Position numbers and translations under genes: made by a program. A stretch of 64,000 nucleotides of DNA from Phylloscopus collybita (Eukaryota; Chordata; Aves; Passeriformes; Phylloscopidae). The stretch's first letter is position 1. Each line of letters opens with the position of its first letter. The stretch covers positions 13,545,001-13,609,000 of the forward strand of contig JAJNNQ010000006.1 of assembly GCA_027886175.1 (NCBI GenBank), in the 5' to 3' direction. The notes under the pieces were generated by a model. That model was not told the origin of the DNA and made no database searches. It saw only the letters and a program-made list of their open reading frames with translations. Below, in pieces: positions 12,450 to 24,090 of this stretch.

Positions 12450-12960
12450 TGGCCAGTTCATTAAGGTTAATTTGTTCAAAAATATTAGAAGCATTAATTT
12501 CTGGCTTATAGCTAATGTCTGCTCCCAGCCAGTATCTTGTTTCATCATTAGTGTCAGCTAAATTATAACTCACACCCAACTGTTTTTACACTATCTAATA
12601 GAATCAATTGATGCAATGGTTGACAAGATGCTGTTTTGCATTTTGTCATCTCACTAATGCACATGGCTTAAAGGCATTGGCATCCATAATGTGGGGCAGT
12701 TTTGTAGGAGGCACAGAATAGGCTGAAGCTGCAAGGGCCATTTTCATAAAATATTAATGAAATTGAAAAATACACTGGGGTTGAAGGCTTGTCTGCTAAA
12801 TGTAAGGTAAAATCTATTCTGTTCTGCTTTCTGATGACTGTAATTAGCAGCCCTAATTAAAAATTCAAACCTTGTGTATATTTGAAAGCATGAATCTTAG
12901 CTCTCATAGTGTTTATTTCCTTTACAAAGTATTTTATTTTACAACACTAATTGAACAGGA
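12450..12960. promoter_or_regulatory. Candidate conserved non-coding element
   Basis: The stretch has many paired homeodomain-like cores (TTCATTAAGG, AGCATTAATTTC, TGTAATTAGCAGCCCTAATTAA at its 3' end), TTGATGCAATGG-like motifs and CATTTTGTCATCTCACTAATGC. It lacks simple repeats and transposon traits. This texture is typical of deeply conserved vertebrate enhancers. I infer it from pattern alone. Alignment to chicken and non-avian genomes would decide it. Confidence 0.3.
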
Positions 12961-13838
12961 TCCTTCCTAGCCTGACAGCCGCAGCTGGCTGGAGCCAGTT
13001 TATGTATCCAGTCTCTCTAGACTACTTCCTTTTGTAAGCAATAAAACATCTTTAAAAAACATGTATATGCTCTCTATGAGCCATTAACTCTGTGTCACCC
13101 AGTGTGGAACTGGCCATCCGCACACATGCATTGTTGTTTCCTTCACTTAAAAGTGACCTCTTTGAAAAGGCAGCTTTTTTCTGATCTTCAATATTTAATG
13201 TGGATTTACTTACATTAAATGACCACCTTTCTTAAGGGGACTTGGCCCAATTCTGACATTATTTATGAACAGCATATGCTGTGCAAAACAACGGAAGGAA
13301 TCACCATTAGTTCCAGTAGAAAAATCTACTTTTTATCATCACTTTGTGTAGTTATTTTGAAATTCATGGTCAAGATACTAGGGCCCCTCTAGGGAATATA
13401 TGACTGCAAACCAAGTCCAAATTGATTATATGCATGTTACACTCTGAAATCCAATGTACAATGAAGAAGAAGAAGGTGTGAATGGGTTAAATTTTCACTG
13501 TTGTATTTCCTCTTTTCACTGTTTTCCATGGTAATGGCTCTAAACTGTACTATTTCCTATTTCCCTTTCCAAACTCTGTAAAGAAGACTACACCAGAATT
13601 TTAATGTCTCATATAATGTCCATAATCATAAGGAATATTTTCCCTCAGAACCTTGTCTTTTTGTATGGGTAGACTTCTTAACTCCTCATGTCAGACCAAC
13701 GAGGCCATAAGAGGGGGGAACAAGGTGAATTTACAGAAAAGGGTCATGGAAGACATTCTATGGCTTTGTTAACTGAGTTCTTCACTGATTTATGCGAGAA
13801 AATGAAATTTGATGATGCACCCTCTCTGTGACAAAGGG
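12961..13838. other. Unique non-coding sequence, nothing recognised
   Basis: No ORF of note, repeat boundary or RNA gene was seen. A short GAA-rich patch (GAAGAAGAAGG) occurs near 13463-13476. Confidence 0.55.
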
Positions 13839-13914
13839 TCTGATCTTGCAATTCCTGCTCAGGCAAAATTGACTTCAGTGGGAGTTCAGCCTGAGTAAGG
13901 AATGCTGGATCAAG
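13839..13914. repeat. Palindromic MITE-like repeat
   Basis: The 26-bp arms 13839-13864 and 13889-13914 are reverse complements at 18 of 26 positions, including a perfect inner CTCAGGC/GCCTGAG. The centre reads AAAATTGACTTCAGTGGGAGTT. The layout (TGATC..GCA.TTCC..CTCAGGC, then CCATTGACTTCAGTGGGAG-like centre, then the mirror image) matches short palindromic hAT-type MITEs that I recall as abundant in turtles and crocodilians and ancient in birds. The copy is degraded and immobile. Confidence 0.6.
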
Positions 13915-16340
13915 TTCAAAGATCAGCAGGAAAATAAAAATAGTCAGGCGAAATGCGAAATAACTCAATTCTGAAGCACTGGGATCCATGTGCCAATAAT
14001 TAAGGTTTTAAAGCTACAAATGTAATTTTATGATACTTAGCACTTATTTGTAGTGTAGAGATGAGAGTTTAACATGAAGTATATGTCTGTTTCTAAGTGT
14101 TAGAAAACAATTTAAACACTGTCAGCACTGCCAGTGTTTAAATTTCTGAAGAGTGTTTCCACTCTGCATTGTAAGACAGCTGAAACTTTCTTAACAGTTT
14201 TCATAAAATTCTTTGACATTTTTAAATTTAATTCTGTTTCTAAAAGTTACATTTGGATCATTTATTTTTATCTTTCATGTTCATGCTTGAATAATCTGTA
14301 GTCAATGAGGATGCAATAAAAATGTCTCTTAAACACCTCATTCTCACAGAGCAATCTCCACAAATGTTTCGGCTCAGGCACATGTCCATGAAATTTCATT
14401 TTGCTGAGAAACATAACAAGTTCTGTTAGGTTACTCTGAAAATCATTGTGAGATACAGAAAGGGGCTGGAAGGATGACACAAGCCATGTTTATTACCGTC
14501 TGTTCCTCTCTGTGGTAGGATGTCTTCACCTTCCAAGCATTCATAGTTTTGGGCTGTGAGGCACATCCATTATTGGTCCTGGGATATCATCCAGGCATTT
14601 GAGTAAGTGATTCAGACATGTCAGCTCTTTATCAGAATGAGAATGGGATTTGCAGTCTCTTTGTCCTTCCATGCTCTACTTTCCACATGCAAGGCCAGAG
14701 AGAAGATGCAACCTGCTTTACCTACCTGGCGGACCGTGGTCTGAGACACCCCACAGGTGGATATGGAGGCATCCAGATACCCCTTCAGCACACTTGTCCT
14801 GTTTATTGCTTCCTCTCTTTTCTTTCACTTACCTGTCTTGAATATAAAAACACGTGCAGGAATTAATGACACAAACCACACTGTGAGTTTCTACTGAAGT
14901 TTTACAGGGAGGTTTCCTCCATCCTTTCTAAGATTCTTAGTGAAAAACCCATTCTTGGGCAAGAATCCCCTTGCCTCCTAAAAGACAAACCTGGATCCAG
15001 AGATCAACTGCTCGCCTCCTACAGCTAAACCTGAAGTTTCTAGGTCACCTTTGATCAAATCAAGGGCATCTAGTTTAAAGTAGTCAGCAAGTCTCCCTTT
15101 GTAGTCAAAGGGGAGTGTCCTAGGGAGCCTGCCTTTACTGAGCACTTAGCAAGGCTGAACTGAACAATCCTTTCAAGGGAGTGTTTGCTCTTTCTACCAA
15201 CATAAACCACAACTTTTAGATGATCACAGGTAGGTGTGAGGTATCAACCTCACTAATGCCATTTCTCTGGATGACAGCCACAGCTTTCTCCTCTCATGAC
15301 AGCTGAAAATAGTTCACTAATCCTTTAGATGCCACTCCACTTGTAGAAGGCCTGTTCCTATAAACATCCCCATGACTTCTTATCTTGCAGGATCTGAAAA
15401 TCACACAAAAAGAATGAACAGTCCAAGATCAAGAACAGACCAGCTATTAGGGTAAACTGTGAGGTTTCTACTAGTTATTTTAAATTTGAAAATTATAAAT
15501 TGTTAACAGGAATTGAGCACAGAACTATCTCGAGGTTTTTGAAACCATTTGAAATGGGAGAATATCCATAATTTGTATCTGATACTTGGACTGTGGGTTA
15601 CTCCAGTACAGAAAAAAATTAAATGTATATAAGCACCCAAGAAAATTGCATTCATTAGTTTAAAGAAAGTACAGAGCTGTATAAGTTAAAGGATGTGGCA
15701 GTGTTATGAGTTAGGTGATATGTTTATTATTTGTTTAGTAAGTTGTACTGAAAAACCATTGGCCGGGTTTGACGTACCATTGTTAATAGGTAGAGTAAAA
15801 AGATTATAGTACAAATCACATAGTGTGTGCTATCTGTGGTCTTTAGATGATTATTTACTGATTTTTGAAAAGGTGGCTGTTGCTACAGAATTCAGCTCCA
15901 ACATTTTAATATAAAATTTGCTTGAAAACATTATTTTACACTTTATTGTTAAATTTTAGTTTAAGGTTTATATTACAGTGGGTTTTTTTGAGGAACTATT
16001 AGTTGACTAAAAATTCCTTTACTACCCTTTTTCCTACAGAAATTCCTTCAAATTACGTTAATAATACAGCAGTTTATGTTAGAAACTATAGTAAATACAA
16101 AACAATAATTAAAGACTTTCTCAGGTAAAGTCGAAATAAGGGACATACTGAAAAGCATTGGTGCAGGACCCCCAAGGATAGACTGGTTAAATGCTGTAGT
16201 CCAAAGTAAAGTTTAACGTTTTCAACACAAATACCACTTGGTCTTCTGACTCAGCATTGCTCACCTGTGTTATTGGCACAGTGAGTTCCTGTGCCAACAG
16301 TTCCTCTGGAGGAACTCACATAAGTTGAATTTAAAAGAGT
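13915..16340. other. Unique non-coding sequence, nothing recognised
   Basis: Several small inverted repeats occur (ATTCTTGGGCAAGAAT near 14952; CTCCCTTTGTAGTCAAAGGGGAG near 15093; GTTCCTCTGGAGGAAC near 16299). None defines an element. Short ORFs at 14268-14480 (minus) and 14618-14866 (plus) have no recognisable domain. Confidence 0.5.
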
Positions 16341-16441
16341 GATTTTTGTGGTGGTTTTTTGTTGTTGTTGTGGGGTTTTTTTGGTTGTGGGGTTTTTTTT
16401 GTTGTTGTTGTTTTTTTGTTTGTTTGTTTGTTTGTTTGTTT
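16341..16441. repeat. T/G-rich simple repeat
   Basis: About 100 bp consist only of T and G, except for a few bases near the left edge. It contains GTTGTTGTTG runs and ends in a regular (GTTT)n array at about 16417-16441. The minus-strand ORF here encodes only low-complexity Asn/Lys/Thr/Gln and is not a gene. Confidence 0.9.
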
Positions 16442-17755
16442 TTACCATAAGGGAGAACTAGAGCAGAAGACAGTAAAACTTAGTAGGTTTTAAATTATGG
16501 TTCAGGGATTAAAGCAATTACTTTTAAAGAGTCATAAACTGATGCTGAATTTGTTTCTTCCCTCCCTCAAGCTGTCATACCCCAGGCAATTGCCTTCACG
16601 TCACGTATCTCATTACTTCCCATCTCTCCAACCAATGAGAGCATTTCCCAGGCAGGGACGCACTCAAAATGAGCTGAGACTTTCAGGGCATTTCCAGTCC
16701 ATCCTCCTTTTTCTGTTCTTTCTCCTAACAGGACTGTGCCTTATAATGCTGTTTCACAACCAGCAGGTACACATTACCCTTTTTAACTTGTTTTGCACTT
16801 GCTCATGTAGAGAAATAGCTCTAAGGATGAGCAAAAGGAGGAGAACTTGACCTGTTGGCCTAAGCAACTTAGCAAGGTCATCAGTTCAGTGCTGACATCT
16901 GCCTCCAATCCACAGATGGTGTTGCTCTAAGGATTTTTTGGAACCTATTAATGCAGGGGGAGGAGGCAAGCAAGCTCTCATTACCTACTGGTGAAAAGGG
17001 AAATAGTCATATATACTCTTGTTATAATTCATACTCATGTCAGAGAGGTGACTGGATCATTTTCTCCTATACAAACCACAGTTATGGAACTTTTAGGACA
17101 GGCAGAAAGACTTTATTGCTCCTTTCTGAATCACACACGCTGTGTTTTCTTATCTTATTTTCTGTACAGACACGTCTACTCTCATATGCACATACAGAAA
17201 TATACAGAAACCATTATAGAAACTAGGCTAATTCTGTGATATAACAAAAATCCCTGGGAAAGTTTTATTGTCTAGTCCAGTAAGGTGATCATACAGAGTG
17301 CTGTCTATAGCACTGGCTTACTGTGCAATATGTGAGGGAATGGGAAGAGCCCATGGGAAAAGTTTCCATATTTCAGGTGCAGAGGAAGCATTTACCTGGT
17401 GGATATTTTTTTTTATGATAATAATGCCTGCTTTGGGCTTTGTTAGATAGCTGAAGGAACTTTTCAGAAGTGGTTGTGGTCAGCTTAGTTTGATTATAAC
17501 AAAAGGTGCTCCATGCGTACACAAGTACAGGGCTTGTATTAGGAAAAATAGGCAGCTGAAAACTTACCACATAGGTGAGGAAAGAATAATATCTATCTTT
17601 AATGTTCTTTAATGAGCCATTCTTTATGTATCTTTTCCTTTGCTTACATGTTTTCTGATTGTAGGTTATGTTTTCAGACTCTAACATTTACAATTTCAGG
17701 GCATGTTCAAACAGTCATCTTATTTAAAATATTAAAACAAATACTATTTACCAAA
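16442..17755. other. Unique non-coding sequence, nothing recognised
   Basis: ORFs of 117 codons (16497-16850, plus) and 104 codons (17373-17687, minus) have no recognisable domains and no neighbouring gene signals. No repeats were identified. Confidence 0.5.
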
Positions 17756-17876
17756 TCTCCTCTCCTCTCCTCTCCTCTCCTCTCCTCTCCTCTCCTCTCC
17801 TCTCCTCTCCTCTCCTCTCCTCTCCTCTCCTCTCCTCTCCTCTCCCTCTCCCTCTCCCTCTCCCTCTCCCTCTCCC
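17756..17876. repeat. Polypyrimidine microsatellite, (TCTCC)17 then (TCTCCC)6
   Basis: Seventeen uninterrupted TCTCC units at 17756-17840 pass directly into six uninterrupted TCTCCC units at 17841-17876. All 121 bases are pyrimidines on the plus strand. There are no interruptions, which indicates a young, unstable array. Homopurine-homopyrimidine tracts with mirror symmetry can form triplex (H-DNA). The plus-strand ORF that crosses it translates into SPLLS-type repeats, which are an artefact. Confidence 0.97.
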
Positions 17877-19751
17877 AAATCACAATTTCTTACAGAAGTA
17901 TTTGTATCCGTAGACATGAGGGGTGTGAGATCCTCAGAGATCTGATTATGCGTGTGGAGTTCAAATAAAGGATCCTTTTCAAATTATGTCTGTTACTTTC
18001 ACTCAGTTCATGAACAAAAACTGAAGCAAATTAAGAGCAACAGCAGTAAAATGACCAGCCCACACTGCTTTGGACTGCATATAGCAGAATTTTAAATGAA
18101 GCCTAATGCAAGACTAGAGAGGCTCTGCGTGGTATATTAGCCTTTTCACATTCACTCTGTATAGCATATATTCCTACAGATCTCTGCTTCCCTCCCTCCA
18201 GGGTTTACTGTTTTTCCCACTACCCTTTTCTTTCTCTTCTCCACCTCCTTCTGCCATTTATGGATTTTGATTGACGAGAGTTAAATGGCATGCAGCTAGC
18301 CTCTAAAGCAGCAGCTGGGGCTGGCAGTCCCTCCACTTAGACGTATAGGAATATCTTCAAATATTCCATTCGGTGATAAATCAGCATCCCAGCCACCTGA
18401 TGTATGAGTGATTGGATAACGCCATGTGTCTGTTTTGACCCAAAGCTGCTTTTGCTAAGACTGTATCTTTCCTTTTGCTGCCCTCAGCTTCCTATTTATT
18501 TTCAAGATGTCTGTCTGTCATTTACGTAGATGCAGGTCAGTCAGGGTGGCCTTTCCCTCCTAGTACATTGGCCCTGGCTCCTGTGGGCAGCGGCAGCCAT
18601 GGCTCAGCTGTCCACATCTGGGACTGCAGCCCTCCAAGTGACCAGCACAGCCCTTATCCCCAGCTGTGGTTATGAATAACCCTTGCTGAAGTCCATGGGA
18701 GTTACTTGTGTCCCACAGGAGGAAACAGGGCCAAACCTCTCAAAAACGACCAGAGGGAGACCTGTGAATTTCCTGACACTGCAGGCAGATAGGCACAGCA
18801 AGGAAAACAGCGTTGTGTATGTGCCCCTGGGCTGGTACAAAGGCAGCAGCATCGCTCTGCTCCTCCAAGGTCATAGACAACAGTAAACAATTGGGTCTGG
18901 AAAAAAAAAAAAAATTAGTCAAACACAAGCCAAACAACAAACCCCCTCAAATCCCTCAAATTAGAAGTTTGTCTTTTGTTTTTGCAAAGGACAGAGTTAG
19001 TCTTACAGAAGTTTTGGACTCATGATCAGGATTTCTGAGATTTATGACTGTGTTTTGGGGTAACACAAACTGAGCTGTTGAAGCTTAGAAGAAAAGCAAG
19101 AATAATAATTGTGCTAATTTTTTTTATTAACAAAACAAGATTTAATATATTTTAGCTGCTTTTTGCATCTCTCATACAATAAAGAGATCCCTATGAGGTA
19201 ATAAAATGCAAAATACTATCTAGTTCTTTCAAATCCACTCACAGCTTGGTGAGAATTTCAGAAATAGAATAACTGTACAGACTGTTTTCTCCCAGATGTT
19301 TAAATGGTGTCTTTGATTTTCCTGAGAAATGCACACACCTTTCAGAACACATAGGCTTGTCAGTATATTTTCCATGTAAAAAAAGTTTGTAAGTTGAAAT
19401 TTTTCTTATGGGTATCTTTAAAACATCATCCGTCTTGAAAAAGTGCTAAATAAGATCTGTTTGGTAGATAGCCAGGACAGGAATTCTTTGATAAAAACTC
19501 ATCTGGTAAATATTTTGGGTTAAATAATTGAAGCATTCTGCTATGGATTTTTAAAAACTCCTGTATCCACTCAGTTGTGCAGTCTGAAAGTCCACTGCAC
19601 CTTCAGGAAGGAAACCTCTGGTGAATGGGTACTCACTGCTAGGATAGTCCAGCTCCTCATCCATGGAAAACCTCCTCCATGCATTGGCGAGGCTGTGACT
19701 GTGTCTTTGATATTTTTGCAAAAGAATTCACTTTGCGAAAGTGGTCCAACT
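17877..19751. other. Unique non-coding sequence, slightly GC-richer at 18.5-18.9 kb
   Basis: From about 18470 to 18890 the sequence is less AT-rich and holds six overlapping ORFs on both strands, all 60-70 codons. Overlap on both strands with no motif suggests shadows of base composition, not a gene. An A-rich run follows at 18900-18914, then AC-rich sequence. No transposon boundary was identified. Confidence 0.45.
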
Positions 19752-20075
19752 CAAAGTTGACGCTGTTTAAGATTAACAACGACATGGACTCCCGAGGTCA
19801 GAAGGCTGAAATGACTCCAAACCAATCTTTGTTACCTGGGAATTTCTTCCCTTTATACTATTTTACAAAGAACCACCCAAAGGGGTGGAAGAAAGACAAA
19901 CTTCTTCAACTACATTGGTCAAGTCAGAGACATATCAAGAAAAGGTCCCTCCTAGGGAAAGGAATGTAAACATAGTTACAGTTAGAAAAACATGTCTCTT
20001 TTTGACAGAACAGTGCCTGGGAAGGAGTTTCAAAGAAACCAAAACATCACAGCATGAACCATGACTACACAAAGT
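19752..20075 (-). mobile_element. ERVK-type solo LTR with 6-bp target duplication (copy 1)
   Basis: The LTR spans 19758-20069 (312 bp) on the minus strand. Read in that sense it begins TGTAGTCATGG and ends AACAGCGTCA. It is bracketed by a perfect 6-bp duplication, CAAAGT at 19752-19757 and 20070-20075, which is the duplication size of beta-retrovirus-like (ERVK) elements. The same family occurs at 49245-49544, with long shared blocks such as GGAATTTCTTCCCTTTAT and AGACAAACTTCTTCAA. In this copy the polyadenylation signal position is mutated (TTTGTT on plus, against TTTATT in copy 2). No internal retroviral sequence flanks it, so it is a solo LTR left by LTR-LTR recombination. Confidence 0.88.
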
Positions 20076-21299
20076 GTCTAGGAGTGCAGTAAGAAAATCC
20101 CATTGTACTAGAAGTGAGGGTATCCCAGACAAGTTTAGCTATAACCTTCAGATTGGTGAGGATGCTGCCCTACATGTCTTAACTACAGTCAGGGGGACTC
20201 TGTAAATTACTGTCCATCTTTTTCAAAAGACCAAAGTTATGTCTATTTTTGTCTTAGTTTTGTATAGTACAGGGAAACTCGTGGGTCCTTACTCACCGTA
20301 TGTATGTGACACATCCATCAAAAGCAGCATCTGGGTTTAAATGATCAGGAAGAAAACCAAATCTGTTTTCAGAGTCTGGAAGTCCTTTCGAGAGCTTATG
20401 GAAATCAATTGAATGCTATTGAACCCACTCCAAATAATACATTTATTTTGCAACTTCCAATTTTAAAACCAAAGCCCATTCTGGAGGGTCAGATTCATGG
20501 TCTGCCTTGGCTGCGCTGCACTGTTTGGGTGATGTAAAATATCTGTCATCTTGAATTGACTGGGCTTGTTGGGGTTGGCTCCCTGTCAGATTTACAGCAG
20601 CTTCACACTGCCAGAGGAGTGTAGAAAGTCTAAGCAGACAGGTCTAGCTCTTCTGACTGCTGTGAGGCACAGGGCAGGGCAGTTGAGGATCAGAGCCACT
20701 GGCAGGAAGCAAACATTATTTCTAGTGGGAAAGAATAATTATGTAAGGGTAGTGCAAGAAAAAAATTATCATTGTTGTGTACAATTTTAGGGAAGGGAAA
20801 GCAAGTCAGAAAAACTTCTCTGGAGAATTTTTCCAGTTTTAAATAAAATCACAGCTAGTTTCCGATACACTGATAACTTCTCTGATGTTACATAGATAGT
20901 AAAAAGAAATGGATGGATCATATTGGGAATTAGCACCAGAATCTGTCAATGGCATTATGTTTTGACTCTTGACTGCATCCAAGAGCAGTTCCTAAGGAAT
21001 TTTAATATCTTTGTTGTTCCCAGGAATGTTTTGTTAGTAGGTCCCTATGTTTTATGAATGGAGACATGCAGACCAAATGTCTGCTGACAGGCAAGGACAG
21101 AAGGTAAATGTGGGGAAAAGTCACGTGCCATTTCACGGCAAAGGACAAAAATGTTAGTACATGCATTAAAAATGAAGTAGCAGTGCACTGTGCCAGTATA
21201 TATATTTTAGTTTTAGTGTGAGTACATGTTTCAAACTGCGTCATTCTCCTCTTGGCTTTCTTTTTACATCCGGTAGCTGCTGCTCCGTAAATAGCTCCC
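20076..21299. other. Unique non-coding sequence, nothing recognised
   Basis: No gene or repeat was recognised. The minus-strand ORF at 21002-21310 (102 codons) has no familiar motif. Confidence 0.55.
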
Positions 21300-21840
21300 G
21301 ACCTTACCAAAATTTCCTTGCAGTCTTCTCGCTGCAGGCATTAGGTCACTCATTGTTAATGAGCGTGTTAGATAATAGATGTTAACTCCAGCACACTGCA
21401 GCGTTTCAGCAGAGTGCATTCCCCAGCAATGAACACAAAGTGTCACTGTGACCACACACTAATAATTCCAAGAAATATAGAAACTTTTGCCTAATTTTAC
21501 ATCTATTTACTTGTCATATGTGTGCTCATTTGGAACTTCTACCATTAATTATCTTTGCTCCAAGTTGGGCCAGTCTGGAATTCTAATTACCTTAATTTTT
21601 ACAATTCATGTGTCTGAGGTCTTAGTGTACTTTGGAACTGAAGTCTAGGCTGTACATAATCAGGGCAGAAAAGAGACAGGTGGCAATATTGTACATTTCA
21701 ATTGCCTTGTCTGATGTGCCCCTTTTGTAGAATAATGAACATTGGAGAAACAAATTGGTCTGTCAGAGTCAATAACAACCCAATGCCCTGAGCTGCTGGT
21801 CACTAATGCTTCCTGTACTTAATCAATGTGCTGCAGGACA
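21300..21840. promoter_or_regulatory. Candidate conserved non-coding element
   Basis: The stretch contains evenly distributed transcription-factor-like words: ACTCATTGTTAATGAGCG near 21348 (an inverted repeat, CTCATTGTTAATGAG), ACCATTAATTATC near 21541, TTCTAATTACCTTAATTTT near 21581, and GAATAATGAACATTGGAGAAACAAATTGG near 21730 in part. It has no simple repeats or transposon marks. Enhancer-like texture is an inference from the sequence only. Confidence 0.27.
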
Positions 21841-23600
21841 TGTCCTGTTCAAAACAGTTAAAGATGGGCAGCAGCAGCAGATTTGGCAGCAGGACTGGGA
21901 GAGCCAACATCCACAGGGTTGGAGTTTCCTTGTGCCAGGGAAGAGACAAGCCAAATATAAACAAGGTGCTTAAAGGAAAACCTGCAAAAAGGCAAAGACT
22001 CTCACCATCCTGTTGGCAGAGCAGGAAGAGGAGGTCAGTTCTTTCCTCCAAAATGAGTAAACAGAAGATTTCTACAAGAAAGCATGGCAGGAAAAGACCA
22101 CACCATACACCTCCACAATTAAACCTTTAAAACAATCAACATGAGAAGTTAAGAAGTTGAGAAGAATTAAATTTTTTTTCCCTCCATTCATGACCACAAA
22201 GCCTGAGTTACCAATGGAATTGGTGCTGGTAGCAATGTTCAAGCCAACAAATGGCCATTTGAAGCAAACTGTAAGGAAAACCAAACAAATAGGGAAAATC
22301 TTGCAATCTGAGCTTTTAAATCATGTCTGTAAGTAGCTTCTGAAACAATTAAGTAAACAAACAGAAAGCAAATTCTGAGCAGGAAAATTATAAAAGGTGA
22401 TTTATGTCTAACACACTAGGTCAGCATTTTTTTCAATGGGTTTTATGACATAAATCTGGACAGATGAAGGGTACTTGTGATTGTGCACTCAGGAAAAAAA
22501 CAGAAGATAACAAGAATAGATAAAACCCCCTTTTCTTACTGAAAACTAAAGCTCAAAAGCACCAACTTAATCAGTGTGGTTTTTTTCCAGAAATATATTC
22601 TTAGTGGTTGGAGCAGACCATTAAGGAAGTTCTTCTCCCTCTGCACCTTGCCTGGACAGTGTGTTGGGGGCTTCCATATCTCTTGGAGAAGAACAATAAA
22701 TGAGTCTACATCAGCTTATTCCTAGGAGTTTGAAAGCATATATACTCAAGCTCCACTTTGACTTACTTGGCAGTGGGAAAAAAGAACGGAGATGGACCAG
22801 TCCCTGTCTTGAAAACCTGACAACAATGGGAAATAAAAAGAGTTGGAACAAGGGAAGCTTGACAGGAGTCAACATTCACAGAGAATCTCATAAAGATTTT
22901 CAGGATGGGACTGTGATAGTTTTATCAGTCTGAAGTCAATTGTTTCTAGTCTAAGTTAGATACTTATGCACTCAAAATTGACTGAAATAAATAGACATTT
23001 TCAAAGATTAGTACATCCCTGGTAATTTGTATAGATTTTGTAGGATGAAAAAGTACTTATCTTTCTCCACTGAGAGCCTAATCCCATCTTTTCTGAATAC
23101 TCAGGAAGTTCCTCTCTGACTTTTTCTAGTTTTACTTTAAACTGGAGCTTTTGTCTTCTTTCATATCAGACATTTTATGGATAAGGATGACATTTGATGA
23201 AAATTTTCAGCAATAGTCTAGTGTTTCCCAAAGAAAAGAATAAAAATAATGAGAATTTTGTAAATTATTCTTCATATGGTGATGATTTTTAGAACTTGTA
23301 AATAATTCCTGTGAGTAGTTTTTTTTTCATTGGAGCAGGATTGGAAGAGTAGATGAGAGAGTTGGATCCAGGGGTCACAGAGTTCGACAGATACTTTGTC
23401 TTCAAAATAAAGTACTTATCCTGTTAAAAAAATGTTGGGACTAGATCAGATTTTGAAATTACTCACTCAAGACAGGTTTTTGTTCCAACAAACTTAAAGC
23501 ACAGGAGTATAGAAGCTCTTGTGAAAGACCTACAGATTTAGCTCTAGATGTATTTCTATCCCTTTATAAAAACCTGAGAAAAATGTTTATTTTTAGTAGC
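21841..23600. other. Unique non-coding sequence, nothing recognised
   Basis: Short overlapping ORFs on both strands at 21803-22284 and a 77-codon ORF at 22700-22933 show no known domain. No repeats were recognised. Confidence 0.5.
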
Positions 23601-23614
23601 CATTCCTTAAGTAT

Positions 23615-24090
23615 ACTCATTGTTAGTTGACTCGATAAGTAAAGAGGAAATGATCCAAACTAACCCAGTAAATTGGAAAATACTAAGGCCATACTCCTCT
23701 TCACCCTGGAGAATCACAGTTATGCACAATTATTATGCCAACTTATGTACCTCCGAACAAACACTAAAATCCAATTCTTTCATCAGTGGTGGAATAGCAG
23801 CAGCTACAACTGACAAAAGAGCAGAAAGAACTGTTGCAGATTCCCAGGACAGAGAATGAAATTAAGGAAACAGTATTTGTGTTGAAAGCGGGAAAGCCTA
23901 CGCCCCCGATGGATTTGCTGTAGAATTTTTAAATACATTTGAAAGTGAAATCATATCAGGCTTACAGGACTATGTCACCAAGCTTTTGAGAGGATCGCTC
24001 CCAGACTCCCACAGGGAAGTAACCGCCTTTCTGCTTCTCAAACCGGATTACCATCCTCTGGAGGGGATATCCTTTCCGTAATTAAGGTTA
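23615..24090 (+). pseudogene. Decayed L1/Tx1-like LINE ORF2 fragment (start of reverse transcriptase)
   Basis: Conceptual translation gives, in order, an HNYYANLCTSE block at about 23715-23750 (the L1 linker motif resembling F.DYY..LYTSE), then ENEIKETVFVLKAGK at about 23852-23896, then APDGFAVEF at about 23903-23930, then LLRGSLPDSHREVTAFLLLKP at about 23980-24045. This is the order and spacing of the first reverse-transcriptase motifs of L1-clade ORF2 proteins (..LK.GKAPGPDGF..EFY.....GSLP.S...A....KPGKDP). The reading frame shifts twice, near 23855 and near 23898, so the gene is broken. The catalytic FADD box and everything downstream are missing. L1-type elements are rare and long extinct in birds, so this is an old relic or, less likely, an exapted piece. 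The 79-codon ORF 23620-23859 is part of it. Confidence 0.72.
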
